Of a stretch of 38,276 nt of DNA, positions 24,068 to 32,176 are shown piece by piece (within the stretch, counting starts at the first letter, position 1; each line of letters starts with the position of its first letter). The stretch is from assembly GCF_026130045.1 (NCBI RefSeq), contig NZ_JAIBNX010000042.1:2882-41157 (forward strand). The letters run 5' to 3'. This stretch comes from Micromonospora sp. CPCC 205371. Its GTDB lineage: Bacteria; Actinomycetota; Actinomycetes; Mycobacteriales; Micromonosporaceae. The notes below the pieces were generated by a model. It was not told the DNA's origin, did no database searches, and saw only the letters and a list, made by a program, of their open reading frames with translations. The position numbers and the translations under genes were made by a program.

Positions 24068-25666
24068 TCAGCCGACAATCGCTGGTGGCGACGGTGGGCC
24101 TTCGTTCCAGGCGCGGTCCAGAGCGGTCACGTAGTACGTGTACCGCTTGCCCGGCTCGGCCGTCGAGTCCGCGAAGGACGTGCCTCGCACGGTGCCGAGT
24201 AGGTGGGTGGCGTCGGCGAGCCCGCACCTGCCCGGCAGGCTGATGCCGTCGAAGCGGTAGACCGCGTATGACGTGGCGCGCCCCAGCGGCAGGAACCAGC
24301 TGAGCTTGACGCCGTCGGTGGTCCGGGACGCCCGCTTCACCACCGGGAACAGCAGTGGCTTGCTGGGTAGGTGCGTCATCGCCGGCACCAGCGCCGGACG
24401 GGAGTAGTGCTCGGCGGCGTAGATGTCGGTAGCGCCGAGCTTGTTCCTGCGTACCTGCACCGCGCTGAAGTGCACGTTGCCGGCGACCTCCGGGTAGTCC
24501 CGGTTGAAGGTCAGGTGCTTGGACATCTCCGTCGGGTCCTGCCACGCGGCGGGCTGGCCCACCTCACCGATCTTGTAGTCGGCTTGCCCGATGTAGAGCT
24601 GTACGCGGGTGCCCTTGACCACGTCGGCCCACCACGGCACCAGCTTGGCGTAGTCGGCGACGGCCAGCCCGATGTTCCAGTAGATCTGGGGGAGGATGTA
24701 GTCGACCCACTCCTCCTTGACCCACTTGCGGGTGTCCGCGAAGTTCGCCTCGTAGGACTGCGTCCCGCTGGTGTCGGAGCCGAGCGGGTCGGCGGCCTTG
24801 TTCCGCCAGATGCCGAACGGGCTGACGCCGAACTTCACCCAGGGCTTGGCCGCCTTGACCTTGGCGCCAAACTCCTGGATGAGCAGGTCGATGTTGTGCC
24901 GCCGCCAGTCTGCCTTGTTCGCAAAGCCCGAGCCGTACTGCTCGAACGTCGCCGCGTCGGGATAGTCCTGCCCGGCGACCGGGTACGGGTAGAAGTAGTC
25001 GTCGAAGTGCACGGCGTCGATGTCGTACTTCAGCACCGCGTCCATCATCGCCTGCTGCACGAACTGCCGGACCTCGGGAATGCCCGGGTTGTAGTACAGG
25101 CGGGAGCCGGCCGCGTTGACCGGATAGGCGACCGCCCAGTCGCGGTGCTGGCGCACCGGGTGGTTGGGCGCGAGCTTGTCGATGTCGGCGCCGGCGCCCT
25201 GCGGCATGGAGATCCGGTACGGGTTGAACCAGGCGTGGAACTCCAGGTTCCGCTTGTGCGACTCCTCGACGAGGAACGCCAGCGGGTCCCAGCCGGGGGA
25301 GACCCCGTCCCGCGCGCCGGTGAGCCACTCGGACCACGGCTCGTACGGCGACGGCCAGAACGCGTCCGCCGTAGGCCTGATCTGCACGATCACCGCGTTG
25401 TGGTTGAGCCGCTGCGCCAGGTCGAGCCAGCCCAGGTACTCGGCCTTGAGCTTCTCTTCGGTCTGGCCCGGCGCGCTCGGCCAGTCGATGTTGGCGACAC
25501 TGGCGATCCACATCGCCCGCATCTGCCGCTTCGGCATAGCGAGGTTCGGCGCGCATGCCTGCGACGCCGTGGCGTCCGCGGCCGGCGCGGCGCTGGCTGG
25601 CGCGGCCACCACGAGGCCGCCGCTCACCAGCGCCGCCGCGACGAGCGCGGCTCGCAGTCGACCCAT
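24068..25666 (-). CDS. Secreted GHL10-type glycoside hydrolase-like protein with Fn3-like tail
   Basis: A 532-residue exported protein. A Sec signal occupies residues 1-27 (VVAAPASAAPA). The large middle domain (about 45-420) matches the 'family 10-like glycosyl hydrolase' (DUF187/GHL10) group: MRAMWIASVANIDWPS, LNHNAVIVQIRPTADAFWPS, FHAWFNPYRISMP, DAVHFDDYFYPYP and VKFGVSPFGIWRN. The last ~100 residues (VKRASRTTDGVKLSWFLPLG to YYVTALDRAWNEGPPS) look like a fibronectin type III module. GGGAGGGAG stands 6 bases before the ATG. It probably acts on cell-surface or environmental glycans; the exact substrate is unknown. A 12-bp pseudo-palindrome lies upstream. Confidence 0.9.
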   Translation of the reverse strand: MGRLRAALVAAALVSGGLVVAAPASAAPAADATASQACAPNLAMPKRQMRAMWIASVANIDWPSAPGQTEEKLKAEYLGWLDLAQRLNHNAVIVQIRPTADAFWPSPYEPWSEWLTGARDGVSPGWDPLAFLVEESHKRNLEFHAWFNPYRISMPQGAGADIDKLAPNHPVRQHRDWAVAYPVNAAGSRLYYNPGIPEVRQFVQQAMMDAVLKYDIDAVHFDDYFYPYPVAGQDYPDAATFEQYGSGFANKADWRRHNIDLLIQEFGAKVKAAKPWVKFGVSPFGIWRNKAADPLGSDTSGTQSYEANFADTRKWVKEEWVDYILPQIYWNIGLAVADYAKLVPWWADVVKGTRVQLYIGQADYKIGEVGQPAAWQDPTEMSKHLTFNRDYPEVAGNVHFSAVQVRRNKLGATDIYAAEHYSRPALVPAMTHLPSKPLLFPVVKRASRTTDGVKLSWFLPLGRATSYAVYRFDGISLPGRCGLADATHLLGTVRGTSFADSTAEPGKRYTYYVTALDRAWNEGPPSPPAIVG

Positions 25667-25713
25667 CGGGTACTCCCTCCCGCAACATCCGCCACCCTGA
25701 CCTACGCATCAGA

Positions 25714-25725
25714 AGGAAATTTTCT
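25714..25725. promoter_or_regulatory. Pseudo-palindrome AGGAAATTTTCT
   Basis: Ten of the 12 bases are symmetric (AGRAAATTTYCT form). It lies about 48 bases upstream of the GHL10 gene and about 79 bases upstream of the divergent small membrane protein. It resembles GGAAA-TTTCC-type operators near secreted carbohydrate-active genes, but no regulator is identified in the window. Confidence 0.35.
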
Positions 25726-25803
25726 CAACCGGCCGCCCCTCGCAACGGGGTCCAGGGTTTTCCCCCGATGTCGCGGGTTGCGACCCGGGCGCACTCTGGA
25801 ACC

Positions 25804-26043
25804 ATGGGACGTTTCCTGGCCTGGACCGCAGCCGCCATCGTCGCGACGGTGGCGGTGGGGTGGATCGCGATCGCGCTGCTCAAGGCGCTGATCGGGGTCG
25901 CCGTTTATGTGATCGTCGGCGCGGCCGTCATCGGCGGCGGTGTCTACCTGTACCAGAAGGGCAAGCGTGCCCTTTCCCGTGACACGAGGACCCGCCGCCG
26001 CATCGAGGCGGCCGCGACAACCTACCGCCAGCGCACCCGCTGA
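25804..26043 (+). CDS. Small two-helix membrane protein
   Basis: A 79-residue protein of unknown function. Two hydrophobic helices (about 5-27 and 30-51) are followed by a strongly basic tail (KGKRALSRDTRTRRRIEAA) predicted to be cytoplasmic. The ATG at 25804 is preferred because the upstream extension in the same frame is Arg/Pro-rich noise antisense to the GHL10 gene. It is divergent from GHL10 and convergent with korB, ending 10 bases from korB's stop. Codon use fits a real gene (G/C at third positions). Confidence 0.7.
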   Translation: MGRFLAWTAAAIVATVAVGWIAIALLKALIGVAVYVIVGAAVIGGGVYLYQKGKRALSRDTRTRRRIEAAATTYRQRTR

Positions 26044-26053
26044 CCCGCTTGGC

Positions 26054-27121
26054 CTAGATGATGGTCCAGGTATCGCCGGAGGTGAGCAGCCCGGCAAGCT
26101 GCTCTTCCGGGGTGCCTGTGGCCTTCGCCTTGGCCGCCTCGACCTGGGAGTGCACCAGGTTGTCGTAGGACGGGCGCGACACCTGGCGGAAGACGCCGAT
26201 CGGCGTGTTGCGCAGGTCTTCGCCCGGCAGCCGGGAGAGGGCAAACGCGTAGGCCGGCTCGGCCACACCCGCGTCGTGCACCACGATGTGGTCGGGCGAC
26301 ACCGAGGCCGTCTCGCGTACTTCCAACCCGAACCCACCCGGCGGGTGTACGACGCAGAACTGCCCGTCCTTGCCGAACGTGATGGGCTGGCCGTGCTCCA
26401 GGCGGATCAGGTAGTCGTCGCGCGTGCCAGCGTCCTTGAGCTCATCGAACGCGCCATCGTTGAAGATGTTGCAGTTCTGGTAGATCTCCACGAACGCGGA
26501 GCCCTCGTGCTCGGCGGCCGCCCGTAGCACCGACTGGAGGTGCTTGCGGTCGGAGTCGATCGTGCGGGCCACGAACGTCGCCTCCGCGCCGAGCGCCAAC
26601 GACAGGGGGTTGAACGGCGAGTCAGCGGAGCCCACCGGCGTCGACTTGGTGATCTTGCCGAGCTCGGAGGTCGGCGAGTACTGCCCCTTGGTCAGGCCGT
26701 AGATCCGGTTGTTGAAGAGGAGGATCTTGAGGTTGACGTTGCGGCGCAGCGCGTGGATCAGATGGTTGCCGCCGATCGACAGCGCGTCGCCGTCACCCGT
26801 GACCACCCAGACCGACAGGTCGGGCCGGCTCACCGAGAGGCCGGTGGCGATCGCCGGCGCCCGCCCGTGGATCGAGTGCAGGCCGTACGTGTTCATGTAG
26901 TACGGGAAGCGCGAGGAGCAGCCGATTCCGGAGACGAACACGATCCGCTCGCGCGGAATGCCCAGCTCCGGCATGAACGACTGGACGGCGGCGAGGATCG
27001 CGTAGTCGCCGCAGCCCGGGCACCAGCGCACCTCTTGGTCGGACTTGAAGTCCTTCATCGTGAGCTTCACAGCCACAGGCGCCGCTGGGGCGTCGCGACC
27101 GGCCATTCTTGCCTCATCCAT
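26054..27121 (-). CDS. korB: 2-oxoacid:ferredoxin oxidoreductase, beta subunit
   Basis: A 355-residue TPP-binding subunit that, with KorA, converts 2-oxoglutarate (or a related 2-oxoacid) and CoA to acyl-CoA, reducing ferredoxin. CPGCGDY (Cys34, Cys37) begins the conserved core. The thiamine-diphosphate and metal motif is GDGDALSIGGNHLIHA with NNRIYGLTKGQYSPTS. A further Cys is in SGIGCSS. The ATG at 27121 overlaps the korA stop by 8 bases; a second ATG at 27106 with GAGG 5 bases upstream is equally possible. The mycobacterial KorAB proteins are the closest described type. The operon with korA is clear. Confidence 0.93.
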   Translation of the reverse strand: MDEARMAGRDAPAAPVAVKLTMKDFKSDQEVRWCPGCGDYAILAAVQSFMPELGIPRERIVFVSGIGCSSRFPYYMNTYGLHSIHGRAPAIATGLSVSRPDLSVWVVTGDGDALSIGGNHLIHALRRNVNLKILLFNNRIYGLTKGQYSPTSELGKITKSTPVGSADSPFNPLSLALGAEATFVARTIDSDRKHLQSVLRAAAEHEGSAFVEIYQNCNIFNDGAFDELKDAGTRDDYLIRLEHGQPITFGKDGQFCVVHPPGGFGLEVRETASVSPDHIVVHDAGVAEPAYAFALSRLPGEDLRNTPIGVFRQVSRPSYDNLVHSQVEAAKAKATGTPEEQLAGLLTSGDTWTII

Positions 27122-28961
27122 TTTTAACGACGTCCTCCAGCATCGACTCCAGCTCAGCAGCGGTGAACGGGAGCCCGCGGACCTTGTTGTAGGGGATCGC
27201 GTCGACCAGGTAACGAGCCCGGACGACGTGGGCGAGCTGCCCGAGGTTCATCTCCGGGATGACGACGCGGTCGTAGCTCTTCAGCACCTCGCCGAGGTTG
27301 CCCGGCAGGGGCGCGAGGTGGCGCAGGTGCGCCTGGGCGACCGAGTGCCCACGCTGGCGCAGCGCCCGGCAGGCGGCGCCGATGGGCCCGTAGGTCGAGC
27401 CCCACCCGAGTACGAGCACGCGGGCCTCGCCGTCCGGGTCTTCGACCTCGACGTCTGGCACCTGGATCGCCTCGATGCGGGCGGCGCGGGTGCGCACCAT
27501 GAAGTCGTGGTTGGCCGGGTCGTACGAGATGTCGCCGGTCTTGTCCGCCTTCTCCAGGCCGCCGATGCGGTGCTCGAGCCCTGCCGTGCCGGGGATCGCC
27601 CACGGCCGGGCCAGGGTCTCCGGGTCACGCAGGTACGGCAGGAAGGTGGTGCCGTCTTCGCCGTTCGGCGCGCTGGCGAACTCGACGGTCAGATCGGGCA
27701 GCGACTCGACGTCGGGCAGCAGCCACGGCTCGGAGCCGTTGGCGACGTAGTTGTCGGAGAGCAGGATCACCGGCGTGCGGTGGGTCAGCGCGATCCGGGA
27801 CGCCTCGATGATCGCGTGGAAGCAGTCAGAGGGCGACTTCGGAGCGATCACCGCAACCGGCGCCTCGCCGTGGCGGCCGAAGAGCGCCATGTTGAGGTCG
27901 GCCTGCTCGGTCTTGGTCGGCATGCCCGTGGACGGGCCGGCCCGCTGCACGTCAACGATGACGAGCGGCAGCTCCAGCGCCACGGCCAGCGAGATCGTCT
28001 CGCCTTTGAGCGCCACGCCAGGGCCGCTCGTCGTGGTGATGCCCAGCGCGCCGCCGTATGCGGCGCCGAGCGCAGCCCCGATCGCCGCGATCTCGTCTTC
28101 GGCCTGCATGGTCGTGACACCGAACCGCTTGTGCTTGCTCAGCTCGTGCAGGATGTCGGACGCCGGGGTGATCGGGTAGGCGCCGAGGAAGACCGGCAGC
28201 TTCGACCGCACCGCGCTCGCGATGATGCCGAGCGCGAGGGCCGCGTTGCCGGTGATGTTGCGGTAGGTGCCGGGCGCCATCTTGGCCGGCTTGACCTCGT
28301 ACCGGACGGCGAAGTCTTCCGTGGTCTCGCCGAAGTTCCAGCCGGCCTTGAACGCGGCGATGTTGGCGCCGACCAGCTCGGGCCGGGCGGCGAACTTGCG
28401 CTCCAGGAAGGTGATCGTCGACTCGTAGGGCCGCGAGTACATCCACGAGAGCAGCCCGAGGGCGAACATGTTCTTCGCGCGCTCGGCATCCTTCTTCGAC
28501 ACGTCGTGGTCGGCCAGCGCGCCCACGGTCATGCTCGTCAGCCCCACCGGGTGCACCGAGTACCCGTCGAGCGACCCGTCTTCGAGCGGGCTCACGCTGT
28601 AGCCGACCTTGGCCAGGTTGCGTTTGGTGAACTCGTCGGTGTTGACGATGATGGCGGCGCCGCGCGGCAGGTCGCCCAGGTTGGCCTTCAGAGCCGCCGG
28701 GTTCATCGCGACCAGGACGTTCGGCGCGTCACCCGGGGTCAGAATGTCGTAATCGGCGAAGTGGACCTGGAAGCTGGACACACCGGGCAGGGTGCCGGCG
28801 GGCGCGCGGATCTCGGCGGGGAAGTTGGGCAGCGTGGAGATATCGTTGCCGAGCTGGGCGGTCTCCGAGGTGAACCGGTCTCCGGTGAGCTGCATGCCGT
28901 CGCCTGAGTCGCCAGCGAAGCGGATAACCACCCGATCGAGCTGGCGGACCTGCTTGGTCAC
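27114..28961 (-). CDS. korA: 2-oxoacid:ferredoxin oxidoreductase, fused gamma-alpha subunit
   Basis: A 615-residue fusion of the gamma domain (VVIRFAGDSGDGMQLTG, about residues 10-190) and the alpha, pyrimidine-binding domain (AYPITPASDILHELSKH, then QAEDEIAAIGAALGA and TTSGPGVALKGETISLA), ending in the transketolase-C-like part (VLVLGWGSTYGP, VVIPEMNLGQLA). The GTG at 28961 is chosen because AAGGAGGT stands 10 bases upstream with a second GAGG closer; the open frame goes on to 29042 without such support. Together with korB it supplies reduced ferredoxin from the oxidative TCA reaction. The neighbouring solitary nuoA may be functionally related. Confidence 0.93.
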   Translation of the reverse strand: MTKQVRQLDRVVIRFAGDSGDGMQLTGDRFTSETAQLGNDISTLPNFPAEIRAPAGTLPGVSSFQVHFADYDILTPGDAPNVLVAMNPAALKANLGDLPRGAAIIVNTDEFTKRNLAKVGYSVSPLEDGSLDGYSVHPVGLTSMTVGALADHDVSKKDAERAKNMFALGLLSWMYSRPYESTITFLERKFAARPELVGANIAAFKAGWNFGETTEDFAVRYEVKPAKMAPGTYRNITGNAALALGIIASAVRSKLPVFLGAYPITPASDILHELSKHKRFGVTTMQAEDEIAAIGAALGAAYGGALGITTTSGPGVALKGETISLAVALELPLVIVDVQRAGPSTGMPTKTEQADLNMALFGRHGEAPVAVIAPKSPSDCFHAIIEASRIALTHRTPVILLSDNYVANGSEPWLLPDVESLPDLTVEFASAPNGEDGTTFLPYLRDPETLARPWAIPGTAGLEHRIGGLEKADKTGDISYDPANHDFMVRTRAARIEAIQVPDVEVEDPDGEARVLVLGWGSTYGPIGAACRALRQRGHSVAQAHLRHLAPLPGNLGEVLKSYDRVVIPEMNLGQLAHVVRARYLVDAIPYNKVRGLPFTAAELESMLEDVVKNG

Positions 28962-29129
28962 TGACCTCTGACCTCCTTGCGTGCCGGCGGCGGCGGGATT
29001 CGCACGTCGGTGGGCCGGCCCGCTCTCTCTGTTGTCCACCAAAGAGCGTACGTCGAAGACTTAGGTGATCCTGACCCCCGGTCCGCCTGATGGGCACCCC
29101 TATCGTCCCTCCGTTAGCTAGATCACGGG

Positions 29130-29135
29130 TACGCT
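29130..29135 (+). promoter_or_regulatory. Candidate -10 box of a leaderless nuoA transcript
   Basis: TACGCT ends 6 bases before the GTG at 29142, and no Shine-Dalgarno is visible. This is the spacing expected when transcription starts at the initiation codon. No good -35 hexamer was seen. Confidence 0.4.
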
Positions 29136-29141
29136 CCGTTC

Positions 29142-29519
29142 GTGGCCGGTTATCTCGGGTCGTACGCGACGCTCGGGCTGCTGCTGCTCGCCAGCGTCGT
29201 GGTCTTCGTGGGCGCCTTCTCCGCCAACCGGCTGCTGCGCCCGGCCAGCCCCGCCGAGCCGATCGGCAAGCGCGAGACTTACGAGTGCGGCGTCGACCCG
29301 GTGGGCGGAGACTGGGCACAGGCGCAGATCCGCTATTACGTCTATGCGTACCTTTACGTGCTTTTCGCGGTCGAGGCGGTGTTCCTCTTCCCGTGGGCGG
29401 TGATCTTCGACCGGCCCGGCTTCGGCGCGACCACTGTGGTCGAGATGGCGATCTTCGTGGCGGTGCTCGCGCTCGGCATCCTGTACGCCTGGCGCAAGCG
29501 CATCCTGACCTGGACCTAA
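29142..29519 (+). CDS. nuoA: Solitary NADH-quinone oxidoreductase subunit A
   Basis: A 125-residue membrane subunit of complex I. Three hydrophobic helices (about 8-28, 67-90, 96-115) flank the conserved loop KRETYECGVDPVG, which contains the reactive Cys of the quinone-binding region. The length is normal. The start codon is GTG without a ribosome site and with a -10 box at leaderless distance. Unusually, no other nuo gene follows: folP lies directly downstream on the other strand, overlapping by 4 bases. In Streptomyces a second nuo set with nuoA2 lies close to kor-type genes (recalled), so this may be a remnant or a dispersed paralogue. Confidence 0.9.
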   Translation: MAGYLGSYATLGLLLLASVVVFVGAFSANRLLRPASPAEPIGKRETYECGVDPVGGDWAQAQIRYYVYAYLYVLFAVEAVFLFPWAVIFDRPGFGATTVVEMAIFVAVLALGILYAWRKRILTWT

Positions 29520-30382
29520 GCGAGCCCTCGGCGGGAGACGGCGGGCTGGCGGTCGCCCTTGATCGCGGCCACCATGTCGAGCACCTGGCGGGTCTGCCGC
29601 ACCTGGTGGGCCCGGAAGACCCGGGCGCCCTGCCAGGCGGAGATCGCGGTGGCGGCGAGCGTGCCGGTGAGCCGCTCATCCACCGGCACGTCGAGCGTCT
29701 CCCCGATGAAGTCCTTGTTCGAGAGCGCCACCAGTACCGGCCAGCCGGTCGCCGCCAGCTCGCCGAGCCGCCGGGTCACCTCCAGCGAGTGCCGGGTGTT
29801 CTTACCGAAGTCGTGCGCCGGGTCGATCAGGATGCCGTCCCGGCGTACGCCGAGGGCCACCGCACGCTCGGCGAGGCCGGTGACGGTCGCGATCACGTCG
29901 GCCACGACGTCGGTGTACGCGGCCCGGTGCAACCGGGTCCGCGGGGTGAGCCCGCCCGCGTGCGCGCAGACCAACCCGACGCCGGTGGTGGCGGCGACCT
30001 CCGCCAGCCGCGGGTCTGGGCCGGCCCAGGTGTCGTTGAGCAGGTCAGCGCCGGCCGCGACCGCCTCGGCCGCGACCTCCGACCGCCACGTGTCGATGGA
30101 GATGACGATCTCCGGGAACTCGGCACGGACCGCCGCGATCGTGTCGACGGTGCGGCGGATCTCCTCGGTGACGTCGACGTCCGGCCCGGGGCCGGCCTTG
30201 ACACCGCCGATGTCGATGATCTCCGCGCCCTCGGCGACGGCGTGCGCGACCGCGCGCAGCGCCGCGTCCGCCGCGAACGTGGCGCCACGGTCGTAGAACG
30301 AGTCGGGCGTCCGGTTCACGATCGCCATCACCGCGAGCTCGCCAGGCCCGAACGCGCGTGCCCCGAGGCGCAGATCAGTCAC
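29516..30382 (-). CDS. folP2: Dihydropteroate synthase homologue, FolP2 type
   Basis: A 288-residue TIM-barrel protein of the dihydropteroate synthase family. Motif 1 reads IVNRTPDSFYDRGATF, where classical enzymes have NVTPDSF. Motif 2 reads DIGGVKAGPG (residues 57-66), where classical enzymes have a Ser-Thr-Arg-Pro-Gly loop that binds p-aminobenzoate. These are features of the mycobacterial FolP2 group, for which dihydropteroate synthase activity has not been demonstrated. C-terminal RAHQV is retained. The gene order with a DivIVA-like protein and tag downstream matches Rv1207 and neighbours, without gpgS. The GTG start has a TAACGT box 6 bases upstream, suggesting a leaderless mRNA. Confidence 0.88.
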   Translation of the reverse strand: MTDLRLGARAFGPGELAVMAIVNRTPDSFYDRGATFAADAALRAVAHAVAEGAEIIDIGGVKAGPGPDVDVTEEIRRTVDTIAAVRAEFPEIVISIDTWRSEVAAEAVAAGADLLNDTWAGPDPRLAEVAATTGVGLVCAHAGGLTPRTRLHRAAYTDVVADVIATVTGLAERAVALGVRRDGILIDPAHDFGKNTRHSLEVTRRLGELAATGWPVLVALSNKDFIGETLDVPVDERLTGTLAATAISAWQGARVFRAHQVRQTRQVLDMVAAIKGDRQPAVSRRGLA

Positions 30383-30388
30383 GCGATC

Positions 30389-30394
30389 ACGTTA
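30389..30394 (-). promoter_or_regulatory. Candidate -10 box of a leaderless folP2 transcript
   Basis: TAACGT (minus strand) ends 6 bases before the GTG at 30382. There is no Shine-Dalgarno. On the other side of this 64-base divergent gap, CACGAT ends 6 bases before the ATG at 30447, so both genes may be leaderless. Confidence 0.4.
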
Positions 30395-30446
30395 AACCCG
30401 GGGTGGCGGGGTCGCCGTGCCCGCCGCGTCATGCCACGATCGGTCT

Positions 30447-31100
30447 ATGGGTCAGGTACTCCTCCTCGTGGTCGTGGCGCTGACCGTCGCCGCGGTGGTT
30501 TTCGGCGTCACTGTGCTGGTCACGGGGGGCGATCCCGCGCTCGGCGCGGTCGAGCCCGACGGCCGGTCCGTGCCACTGCCGGGCAGCAGGCCGCTGCTCG
30601 AGTCCGACGTGACGTCGGTGCGGTTCGACACGACCGTCCGGGGCTACCGGATGGCCCAGGTCGACCAGGCGCTGCGGCGCGCGGCATACGACATCGGATA
30701 CAAGGACGAGCTGATCGGCGTGCTGGAGGCCGAGGTCGTCGCGCTGCGCGAGGGCCGCACCAACGATGCCGACGTGCTGCGCCGGGCCCGGGAGGCGGCG
30801 CTGGTGCCGGCCGCCGTCGGAGCCGGCGGCGAGCGATCTCACGGCGAAGGGTTCGTCGACCTCGGCGAGGTCAACCTGGGTGCTCATGGTGGGCTGGCGC
30901 CGCGCGACGAGGTGCCGCCGACGGAGAAGGCCGCTGACACGGCGCCGGCCGTGATAGTGCCAGCCGAGCGGGCCGAGCCGGAGAGCGAGCCAGCCGCCAA
31001 GATCGAGGCCGACGACGACCGGGATTCCGACACGGGCAGCGTCCCCACCGACGCCCCCGACGACACGCCTGCCGGCGACGAGCCGCCGGCCCGCCCGTGA
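30447..31100 (+). CDS. DivIVA-domain membrane protein (Rv1209-like)
   Basis: A 217-residue protein. A transmembrane helix at about 5-26 is followed by a DivIVA-type segment (VRFDTTVRGYRMAQVDQALR, about 56-75) and a short coiled coil to about residue 105. The remainder is an acidic Pro/Ala/Glu/Asp-rich tail without expected structure. DivIVA segments direct proteins to curved or growing membrane sites, so a role in polar growth or envelope assembly is plausible. The ATG at 30447 starts the hydrophobic segment; the frame opens earlier without support. It overlaps the SRPBCC gene by 4 bases (GTGA) and opens a three-gene set ending with tag. Confidence 0.82.
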   Translation: MGQVLLLVVVALTVAAVVFGVTVLVTGGDPALGAVEPDGRSVPLPGSRPLLESDVTSVRFDTTVRGYRMAQVDQALRRAAYDIGYKDELIGVLEAEVVALREGRTNDADVLRRAREAALVPAAVGAGGERSHGEGFVDLGEVNLGAHGGLAPRDEVPPTEKAADTAPAVIVPAERAEPESEPAAKIEADDDRDSDTGSVPTDAPDDTPAGDEPPARP

Positions 31101-31591
31101 GTGGGGCCGAGTCGGCCGACGAGTTGCGCGCCGCAGCGCAGCCCGGTGCCGGTGAGGTCACCGCCACCGTGATCGTCAACGCGCCGGCGCACCGGGTGTT
31201 CGACGCGTTCACGGCGTGGGAGCGGCAGTCCGACTGGATCCCGTTCACCCGGGTTCGGGTGGTCGAGGGCGACGGGGGCGAGGGCAGCCTGGTCGAGGCG
31301 GTCACCACGGTCGGTCCGGCTGTGCTGCGTGACGAGATGCGGGTGGTGCGACTCGATCGGCCGTACGAGGTGCGCGTCGTGCACTGCGGCAAGCTCCTGC
31401 GCGGTCCGGGCGTGCTGCGCTGCACCCAGATGGACCGCGACCGCACGCAGGTGGTGTGGCACGAGTGGTTCCACCTGCCCGGCGGCATCGCTGGCCGGGT
31501 GGCGTGGCCCGTGCTGTGGCCCGGCTCCAAGGTCAGCCTGACGCAGGCGTTGAAGAAGTTCGCTCGCCTGGTCGAGGCGGGGCAGATCTAG
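31097..31591 (+). CDS. SRPBCC (START/polyketide cyclase-like) protein
   Basis: A 164-residue protein with the helix-grip fold. The family pattern is visible in ATVIVNAPAHRVFDAFTAWERQSDW, FTRVRVVEGDGGEGSLVEAV and the later WHEWFHLPGG, then a long C-terminal helix (LTQALKKFARLVEAG). Such proteins bind small hydrophobic ligands or act as cyclases, but nothing here fixes the ligand. It starts with GTG overlapping the DivIVA-like stop by 4 bases and ends sharing one base with the tag start, so all three are probably made together. Confidence 0.83.
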   Translation: MSGAESADELRAAAQPGAGEVTATVIVNAPAHRVFDAFTAWERQSDWIPFTRVRVVEGDGGEGSLVEAVTTVGPAVLRDEMRVVRLDRPYEVRVVHCGKLLRGPGVLRCTQMDRDRTQVVWHEWFHLPGGIAGRVAWPVLWPGSKVSLTQALKKFARLVEAGQI

Positions 31592-32163
31592 TGAGCGATC
31601 TGGTGACCGGGGCCGACGGGCTCGCCCGCTGCGGCTGGGGCGCCCGCACCCCGGAGTACGCGCTTTATCACGACAACGAGTGGGGCAAGCCGGTTCGCGG
31701 CGACGACGCGCTCTTCGAGAAGATCAGCCTGGAAGCGTTCCAGTCTGGCCTGTCGTGGCTGACGATCCTGCGCAAGCGCGAGGCGTTTCGCGCGGCCTTC
31801 GATCGGTTTCACATCGAGACCGTGGCCAAGTACGGCGAGGCCGACGTCGACCGGCTGCTGGGCGACGCGGGCATCGTGCGCAACCGCGCCAAGATCGAAG
31901 CGGCGATACACAACGCGCGGGCGGCACTCGACCTCCCCGACGGTCTGGCGACGCTCCTGTGGTCGTTCGCGCCGCCGCCCCGCGCCAAGCGCCCGCGCTC
32001 GTTCGCCGAGGTGCCCGCGCTCACCCCGGAATCCACAGCGATGGCCAAGGCACTGAAGAAGGCCGGATTCCGGTTCGTGGGCCCCACCACGGCATACGCG
32101 CTGATGCAGGCGACCGGGATGGTCGACGACCACCTCGCCGGCTGCCACGTGTCCACCCCGTGA
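31591..32163 (+). CDS. tag: DNA-3-methyladenine glycosylase I
   Basis: A 190-residue base-excision repair enzyme that removes 3-methyladenine from alkylated DNA. The zinc and substrate residues are visible: RCGWG near the N-terminus, YHDNEWGKPVRGD, FEKISLEAFQSGLSWLTILR and, at the end, MVDDHLAGCHVS with the conserved Cys-His pair. The GTG shares its first base with the preceding stop codon, which decides the start; the longer open frame (from 31456) is antisense-like noise within the SRPBCC gene. The same relative position (tagA after the DivIVA-like gene) is found in M. tuberculosis Rv1209-Rv1210. Confidence 0.94.
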   Translation: MSDLVTGADGLARCGWGARTPEYALYHDNEWGKPVRGDDALFEKISLEAFQSGLSWLTILRKREAFRAAFDRFHIETVAKYGEADVDRLLGDAGIVRNRAKIEAAIHNARAALDLPDGLATLLWSFAPPPRAKRPRSFAEVPALTPESTAMAKALKKAGFRFVGPTTAYALMQATGMVDDHLAGCHVSTP

Positions 32164-32176
32164 TGAGATTGCGGGC

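Noticed and set aside
27045-28907. Long plus-strand frame (620 codons) opposite korA
   Set aside because: Antisense to a strongly supported gene; no motif.
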